Shown here: one piece after another, positions 32,254 to 39,999 of the stretch | Layout: the number at the start of each line of letters is the position of its first letter | How positions within the stretch are numbered: the first letter of the stretch is position 1 | DNA from: an uncultured Bacillota bacterium | Lineage (GTDB): Bacteria > Bacillota > Clostridia > Oscillospirales > Oscillospiraceae | NCBI GenBank assembly: GCA_947383275.1 | Contig: CANDCW010000016.1 | Coordinates: forward strand, 1 to 43,730 | DNA length: 43,730 nt | Direction: 5' to 3' | The notes under the pieces: model-generated | What the model was told of the DNA's origin: nothing | The model's input: the letters and a program-made list of their open reading frames with translations, nothing else | The model's database searches: none | Translations under genes and position numbers: made by a program

Positions 32254-32310
32254 CGCTTATTTCCTCCTTATACAGACGAATGTTTTGCGCTCGTCTTGCA
32301 TATTTATATC

Positions 32311-32348
32311 ACATATTGCAATACGTTGTAAAGTATAAAACGTAATGC
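32311..32348. promoter_or_regulatory. Divergent promoter region with inverted repeat operator
   Basis: Minus strand: TTTACA and TATAAA with an 18-bp spacer drive the 76-residue gene. Inverted arms GCAATACGTT (32318-32327) and AACGTAATGC (32339-32348), 9 of 10 complementary, lie just before the ribbon-helix-helix gene and fit autorepression by that protein. Confidence 0.5.
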
Positions 32349-32360
32349 GTGGTGAAATAC

Positions 32361-32540
32361 ATGAGGAAGTTTAAAATACCAGCCATCCCGCCGACTACTT
32401 CCAAATCAATTCGCTTTCCAAATGACGTTATCGAAGAAGTAGAACGTGCAATTCAAGGGAAAGACTCCACCTTTTCCGCTTTTGTGATCGAGGCCACCCG
32501 CTGGGCGCTGGAGAGCTTAAAGGAAGAGGATTGCGACTAA
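32361..32540 (+). CDS. Ribbon-helix-helix (CopG/Arc-like) DNA-binding protein
   Basis: The 59-residue protein reads KFKIPAIPPTTSKSIRFPNDVIEEVERAI and FSAFVIEATRWALESL: a beta strand (SKSIRFP) followed by two helices, the ribbon-helix-helix plan. It would act as a dimeric repressor or antitoxin-like regulator. No toxin gene is adjacent in the same direction. ATG 32361 is preferred; GTG 32349/32352 are alternatives. No good ribosome site is seen, so it may be read from a very short leader. A terminator-like hairpin follows at 32539-32569. Confidence 0.7.
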   Translation: MRKFKIPAIPPTTSKSIRFPNDVIEEVERAIQGKDSTFSAFVIEATRWALESLKEEDCD

Positions 32541-32569
32541 AAGCCTCCTTTTGAAAAGGGCCTTTTTTG
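32539..32569 (+). terminator. Terminator of the ribbon-helix-helix gene
   Basis: AAAAGCCTCCTTTT and AAAAGGGCCTTTTTT form an imperfect stem ending in T6. Confidence 0.6.
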
Positions 32570-32589
32570 CTATTCTAACACATTCCCTC

Positions 32590-32618
32590 TTGACATGTCT
32601 AGTATTCTATGATACTCT
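32590..32618 (+). promoter_or_regulatory. Promoter of ilvD with 16-bp palindrome
   Basis: TTGACA (32590-32595) is a perfect -35. The -10 at 17 bp (TACTCT, 32613-32618) is weak. AGTAT / ATACT arms form a palindrome at 32601-32616 across the spacer, a plausible GntR-type operator. Confidence 0.5.
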
Positions 32619-32671
32619 GATGTCAGACAACGCCAAAAAAATAGACAACCAGTTTCAGGAGGTAATCGCTT

Positions 32672-34333
32672 ATGCGCTCTGATGTTGTGAAAAAAGGCAT
32701 CCCCGCCGCGCCCAACCGCTCCCTGCTCTACGCCCTGGGCTACACCAAGGAGGAGCTGGAAAAGCCCCTCATCGGCGTGGTCTGCTCCTACAATGAGATT
32801 GTCCCCGGCCACATGAATCTGGACAAAATTGCTGAAGCGGTCAAGGCCGGCGTCCGCGCCGCCGGCGGAACCCCGGTGGAATTCCCCGCCATTGCCGTGT
32901 GCGATGGCATCGCCATGGGCCATGTGGGAATGAAGTACTCTTTGGTTACCCGGGATCTCATCGCCGACTCCACCGAGGCCATGGCTGTGGCCCACCAGTT
33001 CGACGGCCTGGTGATGATCCCCAACTGCGACAAAAACGTCCCCGGCCTGCTGATGGCTGCGGCCCGGGTGAACGTGCCCACTATTTTTGTCTCCGGCGGG
33101 CCCATGCTGGCCGGACACCTGAACGATGGACGCCGCACCTGTCTCAGCCACATGTTTGAGGCGGTAGGCTCCTACTACGCCGGCAAGCTGGACGAAGCCG
33201 GGGTGGAGGAGTACGAGAACAACGCCTGCCCCACCTGCGGCTCCTGCTCTGGGATGTACACCGCCAACTCCATGAACTGCCTTACCGAGGCCATTGGCAT
33301 GGGCCTGAGGGGCAACGGCACCATTCCCGCCGTCCACTCCGCCCGGCTCCGCCTGGCCAAGCACGCCGGCATGAAAATTATGGAGCTGGTGGAGAAAGAT
33401 ATCCGCCCCCGGGACATTATGACCGAGGCCGCTTTTCACAACGCCGAGGCCATCGACATGGCCCTGGGCTGCTCCACCAACACCATGCTCCATCTGCCCG
33501 CCATTGCCCACGAGTGCGGCATTGAGCTATCTTTCGACATGGCCAACGAGATCTCCGGCCAAACCCCCAACCTGTGCCATCTGGCTCCCGCCGGCGACAC
33601 GTACATGGAAGACCTGGACCGGGCCGGCGGCGTCTATGCCGTCATGGCCGAGCTGGCCAAGGCCGGGCTCATCGACACCTCCCTGCCCACCTGCACCGGC
33701 AAGACCATCGCCGAGAACCTGGAGGGCGTGGTCAACCGGGACCACAGCCTAATCCGGTCCATCGACAACCCCTACTCCAAGACCGGCGGCATCGCCGTTC
33801 TCAAGGGCAACCTGGCCCCCGACGGCTGTGTAGTGAAGCAGTCCGCCGTGGCCCCCGAAATGATGCGGCACGAGGGCCCCGCCCGGGTGTTCAACTCCGA
33901 GGAGGAGGCCATAGAGGCCATCTATGCCAACAAAATTGTGGCGGGGGACGTGGTGGTTATCCGCTACGAGGGCCCCAAGGGGGGCCCCGGTATGCGGGAG
34001 ATGCTCAACCCAACCTCGGCCATTGCAGGCATGGGCCTGGACAAGGATGTGGCCCTTATTACCGACGGCCGTTTTTCCGGCGCTACCCGGGGGGCCTCCA
34101 TTGGTCACGTCTCTCCCGAGGCCGCTTCCGGAGGCGTCATCGGCCTGGTGGAGGAGGGCGACCTTATCGCCATCGATATCCCCGCCCACACCATTGCGCT
34201 GAAGGTGTCCGATGAAGTGCTGGCGGCCCGCCGTGCCAAGTGGGTCTGCCCCGAACCCAAGATCAAAACCGGCTATCTGGCCCGGTATGCCAAAATGGTG
34301 TCCTCCGCCGACAAGGGCGCGATTTTGGGATAA
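32672..34333 (+). CDS. ilvD: Dihydroxy-acid dehydratase
   Basis: Iron-sulfur enzyme that converts 2,3-dihydroxy-isovalerate and -methylvalerate to the 2-oxo acids of valine, leucine and isoleucine synthesis. The 553 residues match the usual 550-560. Cluster and metal residues are visible in NCDKNVPG (Cys119) and NACPTCGSCSGM (184-195), and the C-terminal part has TDGRFSGATRGASIGHVSPEA. It has the IlvD rather than the EDD (phosphogluconate dehydratase) pattern. AGGAGG precedes ATG 32672. No other ilv or leu genes and no T-box leader are nearby, so it is an isolated ilvD. Confidence 0.95.
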   Translation: MRSDVVKKGIPAAPNRSLLYALGYTKEELEKPLIGVVCSYNEIVPGHMNLDKIAEAVKAGVRAAGGTPVEFPAIAVCDGIAMGHVGMKYSLVTRDLIADSTEAMAVAHQFDGLVMIPNCDKNVPGLLMAAARVNVPTIFVSGGPMLAGHLNDGRRTCLSHMFEAVGSYYAGKLDEAGVEEYENNACPTCGSCSGMYTANSMNCLTEAIGMGLRGNGTIPAVHSARLRLAKHAGMKIMELVEKDIRPRDIMTEAAFHNAEAIDMALGCSTNTMLHLPAIAHECGIELSFDMANEISGQTPNLCHLAPAGDTYMEDLDRAGGVYAVMAELAKAGLIDTSLPTCTGKTIAENLEGVVNRDHSLIRSIDNPYSKTGGIAVLKGNLAPDGCVVKQSAVAPEMMRHEGPARVFNSEEEAIEAIYANKIVAGDVVVIRYEGPKGGPGMREMLNPTSAIAGMGLDKDVALITDGRFSGATRGASIGHVSPEAASGGVIGLVEEGDLIAIDIPAHTIALKVSDEVLAARRAKWVCPEPKIKTGYLARYAKMVSSADKGAILG

Positions 34334-34337
34334 CAGA

Positions 34338-34370
34338 AAGAGGCTCCCTCTGAGAGGGAGTCTTTTTCTT
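34338..34370 (+). terminator. Terminator of ilvD
   Basis: AAAGAGGCTCCCTC / GAGGGAGTCTTTTT stem, immediately after the stop, ending in T-rich DNA. Confidence 0.8.
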
Positions 34371-34392
34371 TGCAGGAAAATGTAAAGTCCCC

Positions 34393-34445
34393 TTGACATA
34401 GAATGTAAAGCGTGCTATACTCCGGATAGTAAAGCACGCTTTACA
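34393..34445 (+). promoter_or_regulatory. Strong promoter of the XRE cassette with 12-bp inverted repeat
   Basis: TTGACA (34393-34398), 17-bp spacer, TATACT (34416-34421). Perfect inverted arms TGTAAAGCGTGC (34404-34415) and GCACGCTTTACA (34434-34445) flank the -10 and start site. Autorepression by the XRE protein 22 bp downstream is likely. Confidence 0.75.
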
Positions 34446-34467
34446 TCATTTCAAAGGAGGTGGTCCA

Positions 34468-34671
34468 GTGACCAACCGAATCGCCGCGCTACGCAAGGAG
34501 CGGCGTATCTCCCAGGCCGAGCTGGCCGACGGGGTGGACGTCACCCGGCAGACCATCATATCCCTGGAGAGCGGCCGGTACAACGCCTCATTGCTGCTGG
34601 CCCACAAGATTGCGAAGTATTTCGGGCTGACCATTGAGGAAGTATTTCTGTTTGAGGAGGAGATTCCATGA
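34468..34671 (+). CDS. XRE-family regulator (YozG-like, 67 residues)
   Basis: Small DNA-binding protein consisting only of a helix-turn-helix: RIAALRKERRISQAELADGVDVTRQTIISLESGRYNASLLLAHKIAKYFGLTIEEVFLFEEE. This is the clostridial type usually paired with a small membrane protein. GGAGGTGG lies about 6 bp before ATG 34468. It overlaps the following membrane gene by 4 bp (ATGA). The inverted repeat in the promoter is its likely binding site. Confidence 0.93.
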   Translation: MTNRIAALRKERRISQAELADGVDVTRQTIISLESGRYNASLLLAHKIAKYFGLTIEEVFLFEEEIP

Positions 34672-35084
34672 AAGACTGTTTGAAAAAAGCGGCCCCCTAT
34701 GTGATGTTTGCGGCGGCCTGGGTTCTGATTCTGGCCACGTTCCTGCTGGGGGAGCGGATCAAGGAGCAGCTCAGCCTTTTGCTGTTTACTCTGGGCGGGG
34801 TCCTTTTGGGCTTCGGGGCGGTTGGAATCGCGCTAAGCCGCATCCGGATGTCCCCGGAGCAGCAAAAGGAGTATGAGCGGAGCGAACACGATGAACGGAA
34901 CGTGGCCATCCGGGAGAAGGCGGCCATGTCCTCCTGGTACTGGACGCTGTACATGCTGTGGGCGGTGTTTATGGTCATCCAGATTTTCGTAGGCGGGTTG
35001 TGGGGCGTGGCCGTGTCCGTCGTGATCGTGCTCCACTGTACCTTCTATATGATCAACATCCACCGCTGGAACAAGAAGATGTAA
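34668..35084 (+). CDS. Four-helix membrane protein paired with the XRE regulator
   Basis: The 138-residue protein has two N-terminal membrane helices (about 9-28 and 34-56), a charged cytoplasmic loop (RIRMSPEQQKEYERSEHDERNVAIREKA) and two C-terminal helices. The ERxxEHDERN..IREKA loop matches the DUF2178-like proteins commonly found next to small XRE genes; their role is not established. Translationally coupled with the XRE gene. A sensor that titrates the regulator is possible but unproven. Confidence 0.7.
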   Translation: MKDCLKKAAPYVMFAAAWVLILATFLLGERIKEQLSLLLFTLGGVLLGFGAVGIALSRIRMSPEQQKEYERSEHDERNVAIREKAAMSSWYWTLYMLWAVFMVIQIFVGGLWGVAVSVVIVLHCTFYMINIHRWNKKM

Positions 35085-35096
35085 GGAGGAATTTGT

Positions 35097-35330
35097 ATGT
35101 TAGTCAAGATGATGCTGACAGGAGGCGGGGATTATAAAAAATCCTTGCGCCAGCGCCGCTGGGCGGCGATTGGAATGTTGTGCATCGGGCTGGTGGGGTT
35201 TGTGTGCTACTTTCTGCTGGTGCCGGACAGCGATTTGTCCGAACACGCGCAAGGCTTCTACTTGAGCGCGGCTAACGGTATCACCGCCGCCTTTTTCCTG
35301 TCCAGCCTGTGGCTGTCCAAAAAGCTGTGA
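35097..35330 (+). CDS. Small two-helix membrane protein of the XRE cassette
   Basis: The 77-residue protein has a charged N-terminus (GGGDYKKSLRQRRW) and two membrane helices (about 23-43 and 55-73). AAGGAGG precedes ATG 35097 by about 9 bp. Third gene of the cassette, 12 bp after the second; family not recognised. Its stop codon overlaps the start of the pseudouridine synthase gene. Confidence 0.65.
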   Translation: MLVKMMLTGGGDYKKSLRQRRWAAIGMLCIGLVGFVCYFLLVPDSDLSEHAQGFYLSAANGITAAFFLSSLWLSKKL

Positions 35331-36217
35331 GCCGGCGGTTGGAGCTGGCAATTACTCCCGAGCTGGCGGGTGTCAAGGTGGATACCTTGCTCAAGCGGCA
35401 CATGGGGTTGTCCGGGACGGTGGTTCGACGGATCAAGTGGCTGGAGGACGGCATTCTGGCGGACGGTGTCCGGGTGAACACCCGGTTTTGCCCCGCCGCA
35501 GGGCAGGTGCTGTCAGTACGGCTGTCCGATCCGCAACGGAACAGCGGTATCGTCCCCGCCCCCGGGCCGCTGGACATCGTCTATGAGGACGAGGACGTGA
35601 TTGTCCTGAACAAGGCTCCGGGGGTTTCCGTTCACCCGGGGCCGGGGCATTTTGATGATACGCTGGGTAATTTTTTGGTGCATTATTACGAAACGTCGGG
35701 ACAGGAGGCGGATTTTCACCCCGTCCACCGGCTGGACCGGGGAACCAGCGGCCTGCTGGTGTCCGCCAAGCACCCCTACGCCCAAGAGGGGCTGAAACGC
35801 CAGCTCCATACCCGCAGTTTCCGCCGGGCCTACCTGGCGGTGTGCGAGGGCGTCCCTGAGCCCTCCGCCGGGGTAATCGATGCTCCCCTGGGGCCCAAGC
35901 CCGGGTCACTCATGGAGCAGGTGGTTCGTCCCGACGGCAAGAGCGCCCGCACCCGCTATGAGACCCTGGAGGCCCGGGACGGCCGGGCCCTCCTCCGCCT
36001 GGAGCTGGACACCGGCCGCACCCATCAAATCCGGGTCCACATGGCCCACGCCGGCCATCCCCTCACCGGAGATTTCCTTTACGGTACGGAGGACCGGGCT
36101 GTGATCCCCCGTCCGGCCCTCCATTCAGCGGAGCTGTCCTTCCGCCACCCCGTGACAGAAAAGCCCCTGGAATTCCGGCTTTCCCTCCCGGAGGACATGG
36201 CCCGGCTGATTCTGTAA
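35327..36217 (+). CDS. RluA-family pseudouridine synthase
   Basis: Converts uridine to pseudouridine in RNA, most likely 23S rRNA or tRNA. About 296 residues: an N-terminal S4-like region (about 5-60), a linker, then the catalytic domain with HRLDRGTSGLLVSAKH (catalytic Asp about residue 137), YLAVCEGVP, and TGRTHQIRVHMAHAGHPLTGDFLYG, all RluA signatures. I choose GTG 35327, which overlaps the upstream TGA (GTGA); the track also allows 35309. There is no strong ribosome site, so translation is probably coupled to the small membrane gene. Exact target (RluD, RluC or YlyB-like) is undetermined. Confidence 0.88.
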   Translation: MSRRLELAITPELAGVKVDTLLKRHMGLSGTVVRRIKWLEDGILADGVRVNTRFCPAAGQVLSVRLSDPQRNSGIVPAPGPLDIVYEDEDVIVLNKAPGVSVHPGPGHFDDTLGNFLVHYYETSGQEADFHPVHRLDRGTSGLLVSAKHPYAQEGLKRQLHTRSFRRAYLAVCEGVPEPSAGVIDAPLGPKPGSLMEQVVRPDGKSARTRYETLEARDGRALLRLELDTGRTHQIRVHMAHAGHPLTGDFLYGTEDRAVIPRPALHSAELSFRHPVTEKPLEFRLSLPEDMARLIL

Positions 36218-36247
36218 ACTATAACAAAAAAGCACTGGTAATCTTGT

Positions 36248-36264
36248 CCCCCTTGTGGTACAAT
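36248..36264 (+). promoter_or_regulatory. Extended -10 promoter of the phosphohexomutase gene
   Basis: TGGTACAAT (ending 36264) is an extended -10 (TGN-TACAAT); no good -35 is present. The start codon is 37 bp downstream. Confidence 0.4.
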
Positions 36265-36300
36265 GATAGATGGTAAAATTTCTGCTTTAGGAGGAATGTT

Positions 36301-38031
36301 ATGATGTCCTATCGTGATACTTATGAAGCCTGGCTGGCCAGTCCCGCCCTGTCCGAGGCCGAAAAGACCGAGCTGGAGGCCATCAAGGGGGATGACAAGG
36401 AGATTGAGTCCCGCTTCTTCTCTCAGCTGGAGTTCGGCACCGCCGGCCTCCGGGGCACTATGGGCGCCGGCACCTACCGGATGAATGTCCATGTCATTCG
36501 CCACGCCACCCAGGCGTTCGCCGAAGTAATTCTAGCCGAGGGCCCTGAGGCCGTTCAGCGGGGTGTGGCAATTTGTTTCGACTGCCGCAACAACTCCGAT
36601 ATTTTCGCCCGGGAGGCTGCCTGCGTCATGGCCGGAAACGGCATCCCCGTGCGGCTGTTTGAGTCTCTCCGCCCCACCCCCGAGCTGTCCTTCGCCATCC
36701 GGGAGTACGGCTGCATCGCGGGCATTAACGTTACCGCCAGCCATAACCCCAAGGAGTACAACGGCTACAAGGTCTACTGGGAGGACGGCGCCCAGCTGCC
36801 CCCCAAGCACGCCGACGAGGTGGCCAAGAAAATGCAGGAGCTGGACGTCTTTGCCTGCGTAAAGACCGCCGACTATGACAAGGCTGTGGCGGACGGCAAG
36901 ATCGTCATCATGGGCGGGGAGACCGACGAGAAGTTTTTGGCCAACGTCATGGCCCAGGTCAACGACAAGGCTGCGGTGGAGAAGGTGGCCGGCACCTTTA
37001 AGATGGTGTACACCCCCTTCCACGGCACCGGCCACAAGCTCATCCCCGAGGCGCTGAAACGCCTGGGCATGAAGCACGTCATTTGCGTCCCGGAGCAAAT
37101 GGTCATCGACGGCAACTTTCCCACTGTAAAATCCCCCAATCCGGAGAACCCCGAGGGATTCTACCTGGCGGTGGACATCGCCAAGAAGGAGGGGGCCGAC
37201 TTCATCCTGGGCTCCGACCCCGACGCCGACCGGGTGGGCATCATGGTCAACACCGGAAACGGGGAGTTCAAGGTGCTCACCGGCAACCAGACTGGCGTGC
37301 TGCTGTTGGACTACCTCATCGGCGCCATGAAGCGGGTGGGCAAGCTGCCCGAGAAGCCTGTGGCCCTGAAGACCATTGTCACCACCGAGATGGCCCGGAA
37401 GGTGGCCGAGGTCAACGGCCTGCAATGCTTTGATACCTTTACCGGCTTTAAGTTCCTGGCCCAGAAGAAGGACCAGCTGGAGGGCGACCGCGAGGGCAAT
37501 GTGATTATGTCCTATGAGGAGAGCTATGGCTATATGCTGGGCTCCTTTGTCCGGGACAAGGACGCCGTTACCGCCTCCGTGGCCCTGTCCGAGATGGCCG
37601 CCTGGTATGCCGGCCAGGGCATGACCCTCTACGACGCCCTGCTGGCCTTGTATGAGAAGTACGGCTACTACAGCGAGCGGACCATGAATCTGGTCATGCC
37701 CGGCTTGGACGGCCTGAAAAAGATGGCCCAGCTCATGGCCGACCTCCGTGAGAAGCCCCCGGTGGAGATTGCCGGCACAGCTGTCAAGGAGCAGAAGGAC
37801 TACAAGGACGGCAGCGTGGTTGCCGTGGCCGACGGCTCCAAGTCCACCATGGAGCTGTCCGGCTCCAACGTGCTGCGCTATGAGATGGCCGACGGCACCA
37901 GCCTCATCGTCCGGCCCTCCGGCACCGAGCCCAAGGTCAAGGTGTATATCCTGGCCAACGGCGCCTCCAAGGAGGACGCGGAGGCCAAGGTGGCCAAGTA
38001 CGCGGCCTGGGCGGAGACGCTGAAAGGCTGA
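36301..38031 (+). CDS. Phosphoglucomutase/phosphomannomutase (alpha-D-phosphohexomutase)
   Basis: Cytosolic interconversion of hexose 1- and 6-phosphates for cell-wall and polysaccharide precursors. The 576-residue protein has all four signature loops: catalytic phosphoserine in TASHNP (145-150, Ser147), metal loop GSDPDADRVG (about 304-313), sugar loop EESYGY and phosphate loop RPSGTEPKVK near the C-terminus. FGTAGLRGTMGAG near residue 45 is typical of the PgcA/YhxB type. AGGAGG lies 8 bp before ATG 36301 (a second ATG follows directly). Sugar preference cannot be told by eye. Confidence 0.93.
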   Translation: MMSYRDTYEAWLASPALSEAEKTELEAIKGDDKEIESRFFSQLEFGTAGLRGTMGAGTYRMNVHVIRHATQAFAEVILAEGPEAVQRGVAICFDCRNNSDIFAREAACVMAGNGIPVRLFESLRPTPELSFAIREYGCIAGINVTASHNPKEYNGYKVYWEDGAQLPPKHADEVAKKMQELDVFACVKTADYDKAVADGKIVIMGGETDEKFLANVMAQVNDKAAVEKVAGTFKMVYTPFHGTGHKLIPEALKRLGMKHVICVPEQMVIDGNFPTVKSPNPENPEGFYLAVDIAKKEGADFILGSDPDADRVGIMVNTGNGEFKVLTGNQTGVLLLDYLIGAMKRVGKLPEKPVALKTIVTTEMARKVAEVNGLQCFDTFTGFKFLAQKKDQLEGDREGNVIMSYEESYGYMLGSFVRDKDAVTASVALSEMAAWYAGQGMTLYDALLALYEKYGYYSERTMNLVMPGLDGLKKMAQLMADLREKPPVEIAGTAVKEQKDYKDGSVVAVADGSKSTMELSGSNVLRYEMADGTSLIVRPSGTEPKVKVYILANGASKEDAEAKVAKYAAWAETLKG

Positions 38032-38041
38032 CCCGGCTGAC

Positions 38042-38245
38042 ATGGCGCTCAAAACAAAGGTCAAAGAATATCGGGAGAAAGCGGGATTAAAACAGAGCAC
38101 ATTGGCGGAACTGGTCCACGCGAGGCGTGAAACGATTGTGCATCTGGAAAACGGAAGATATAATCCGTCGCTCAAGCTGGCAATGGACATTGCAAAGGTG
38201 TTTCATGCGACGGTAGAAGAGCTCTTTGAATTTACAGAAGACTGA
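38042..38245 (+). CDS. XRE-family regulator (67 residues)
   Basis: A helix-turn-helix-only protein: KVKEYREKAGLKQSTLAELVHARRETIVHLENGRYNPSLKLAMDIAKVFHATVEELFEF. It is 10 bp after the phosphohexomutase stop, without a visible ribosome site or promoter, so it is read as the second gene of that transcript. Base composition is clearly more AT-rich than the mutase gene, which suggests recent arrival. A membrane protein of the usual XRE-partner type is encoded convergently on the other side of a shared terminator. Confidence 0.85.
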   Translation: MALKTKVKEYREKAGLKQSTLAELVHARRETIVHLENGRYNPSLKLAMDIAKVFHATVEELFEFTED

Positions 38246-38266
38246 TTTTGGCATCGCCGTAGCGCA

Positions 38267-38302
38267 AAAGGCCCCGCTTCCCTCAACGGAAGCGGGGCCT
38301 TT
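38267..38302. terminator. Bidirectional terminator between XRE gene and membrane protein gene
   Basis: Perfect 15-bp stem AAAGGCCCCGCTTCC / GGAAGCGGGGCCTTT with a 6-base loop, serving both convergent genes. Confidence 0.9.
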
Positions 38303-38303
38303 C

Positions 38304-38708
38304 TCATATTCCTTTGCTGTCCATGATGCAGAATGCGGCGAACCGGAGCACTGACAACAGGAGTATCACGCCAACCAGCGCGTAGCCGGCCATGGCGCCG
38401 TCAATGCACTTAACCGCACAGGCAAAGGCGATGGCAATAACCGCAGCTATCATAATTTTTAACGCAAACGCATCTACCCTGCGCAGATTTTGAATGGCTA
38501 ATTCGTCCTTTTCTTCCTTGCTGTACTTGTGAATGCGGCCTGCCTGCATTGCAAAAAATACGATGGTGAATATGGCAACCGTATTTTGTACCGTATCATA
38601 GTAATGCTTCCAATCCCGTCTGGCCCACATCCAGTAGTAGCAGACCAGCAGCATTGCATAGATGATTTTTGTGCCTACAAGCTCCTTTAAGGTAACTTTT
38701 GACTTCAT
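38304..38708 (-). CDS. Small multi-pass membrane protein
   Basis: The 134-residue protein has about four membrane helices, a WMWARRDWKHYYDTVQN loop and a charged cytoplasmic segment IHKYSKEEKDELAIQNLRRVDAFALK. This resembles the DUF6442/DUF2178-like partners of XRE regulators, but I do not recognise it firmly. Composition is AT-rich like the convergent XRE gene. It has its own promoter. GGAGGG lies about 8 bp before ATG 38708. Confidence 0.65.
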   Translation of the reverse strand: MKSKVTLKELVGTKIIYAMLLVCYYWMWARRDWKHYYDTVQNTVAIFTIVFFAMQAGRIHKYSKEEKDELAIQNLRRVDAFALKIMIAAVIAIAFACAVKCIDGAMAGYALVGVILLLSVLRFAAFCIMDSKGI

Positions 38709-38752
38709 GTTCCGTCCCTCCGTTGATATAGTTACAGCCCAATTATGTTATA

Positions 38753-38781
38753 AATATATCACTTGAGGCTGCCTTTGTCAA
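38753..38781 (-). promoter_or_regulatory. Sigma-A promoter of the small membrane protein gene
   Basis: TTGACA (38776-38781) and TATATT (38753-38758), 17-bp spacer, minus strand. Confidence 0.7.
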
Positions 38782-38806
38782 TAGGGGAATGTGAATTATT
38801 TTTAAC

Positions 38807-39910
38807 TTACTGCGGCAACGTCAGGTCGCCCTCCTTGATCCAGCCAATTTTCCGGAGCACCTCACAGAACATGACCGACAGCAGGGCGGGCAGGATAAAG
38901 GAGATTAAAATCAACCCAATCCAGTGGAACGCGGTGGGACTGACCGCTGCGGCGCCTACCTTTTCAATCGCCTTTTCGCTGGGGGCCAGCCAGCCGGTCC
39001 ACACCCCCAGTTGTCCGCAGAGCCCGCAGGTGCCCATGCCAGAGTTAATGGGCGCGCCGTTCATCTCCAGCTTAAACAGGCAGGTGGCAATGGGGCCGGT
39101 AATGGCGGAGGCCAGGGTGGGGGGGATCCAGATCCGAGGGTTTTTCACAATGTTGGGCATTTGCAGCATGGAGGTGCCAATCCCCTGAGAGACCAGCCCG
39201 CCCCAGCGGTTCTCCCTGAAGGACATAACGGCAAAGCCCACCATCTGGGCGCAGCATCCGGCCACGGCGGCCCCGCCGGCCAGGCCCACCAGGCCCAGCA
39301 CCGAGCAGATGGCCGCGGAGGAAATGGGCAGGGTAAGGGCGATTCCTACCAGCACCGACACGAGAATGCCCATCCAGAAGGGCTGGAGCATGGTGGTCTG
39401 GTTAATAAGCGTGCCGAAAGCGTCGGCCACGCTCCCAATGGGAGGGGCAATCAACCAGGCCGCGCCGGCGCCCACCAGAATCGTAACAATGGGAGTAACC
39501 AGAATGTCCACCTTGGTCTCTTTGGATACCGCCTTGCCAAACTCGGCGGCGATAATGGCCACGAACAGAACTGCTAGCGGCCCCCCCGCCCCGCCCAAAG
39601 CGTTGCAGGCGTAGCCCACCGTCGCCAGTGAGAAAAGCACCATGGGCGGGGCCTGAAGGGCGTAGCCGATGGCCACAGCCATGGCCGAGCCGCTCATAAA
39701 GGAGCAAAGGCCGCCGATGGTGTAGCCTATGTCATTAATCTTGAGGATTTTCGCGGTCAAAAAACTGATGTGGAACTGACTGCCGACGGTATTCAGAATG
39801 GTGCCGATGAGCAGGGAGCAGAACAGGCCCTGGGCCATGGCCCCCAGGGCGTCGATGCCGTAGCGTTTGGCGGAAATCACAATGTTTTTCCGCGTTAAAA
39901 ACTCCTTCAT
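38807..39910 (-). CDS. PTS-IIC-like membrane permease (EIIC_2-type)
   Basis: The 367-residue membrane protein has about nine to ten helices. The sequence MKEFLTRKNIVISAKRYGIDALGAMAQGLFCSLLIGTILNTVG is typical of the family annotated as PTS sugar transporter IIC (EIIC_2 type), and LEMNGAPINSGMGTCGLCGQLG near residue 285 is its other conserved block. No IIA or IIB domains or genes are nearby, so phosphotransferase activity is doubtful; it may act as a simple permease or sensor. ATG 39910 has GAGGAG 6 bp upstream; the longer frame begins in the operator. The promoter with a 38-bp palindrome suggests tight regulation. Confidence 0.78.
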   Translation of the reverse strand: MKEFLTRKNIVISAKRYGIDALGAMAQGLFCSLLIGTILNTVGSQFHISFLTAKILKINDIGYTIGGLCSFMSGSAMAVAIGYALQAPPMVLFSLATVGYACNALGGAGGPLAVLFVAIIAAEFGKAVSKETKVDILVTPIVTILVGAGAAWLIAPPIGSVADAFGTLINQTTMLQPFWMGILVSVLVGIALTLPISSAAICSVLGLVGLAGGAAVAGCCAQMVGFAVMSFRENRWGGLVSQGIGTSMLQMPNIVKNPRIWIPPTLASAITGPIATCLFKLEMNGAPINSGMGTCGLCGQLGVWTGWLAPSEKAIEKVGAAAVSPTAFHWIGLILISFILPALLSVMFCEVLRKIGWIKEGDLTLPQ

Positions 39911-39932
39911 TTCAATCTCCTCTTTTACAAAC

Positions 39933-39970
39933 ATAGTCCACACGGGTGTCAAGACACCTATGTGGACTAT
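39933..39970. promoter_or_regulatory. 38-bp near-perfect palindrome, operator of the PTS-IIC-like gene
   Basis: Arms ATAGTCCACA (39933-39942) and TGTGGACTAT (39961-39970) with inner arms GGTGTC / GACACC (39945-39958 region): 16 of 19 positions pair. It starts at the -10 hexamer and covers the transcription start and 5' end. Confidence 0.8.
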
Positions 39971-39996
39971 TATAGCGGCTGCGATGGATTTGTCAA
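39969..39996 (-). promoter_or_regulatory. Sigma-A promoter of the PTS-IIC-like gene
   Basis: TTGACA (39991-39996) and TATAAT (39969-39974) on the minus strand, 16-bp spacer; both hexamers perfect. Confidence 0.85.
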
Positions 39997-39999
39997 GTG

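Noticed and set aside
32590..32671. T-box riboswitch before ilvD
   Set aside because: The leader is too short, with no specifier stem, T-box sequence or terminator.
36532..38190. 552-codon minus-strand frame opposite the phosphohexomutase
   Set aside because: Shadow of a highly conserved enzyme gene; His/Gly/Leu-rich without motifs.
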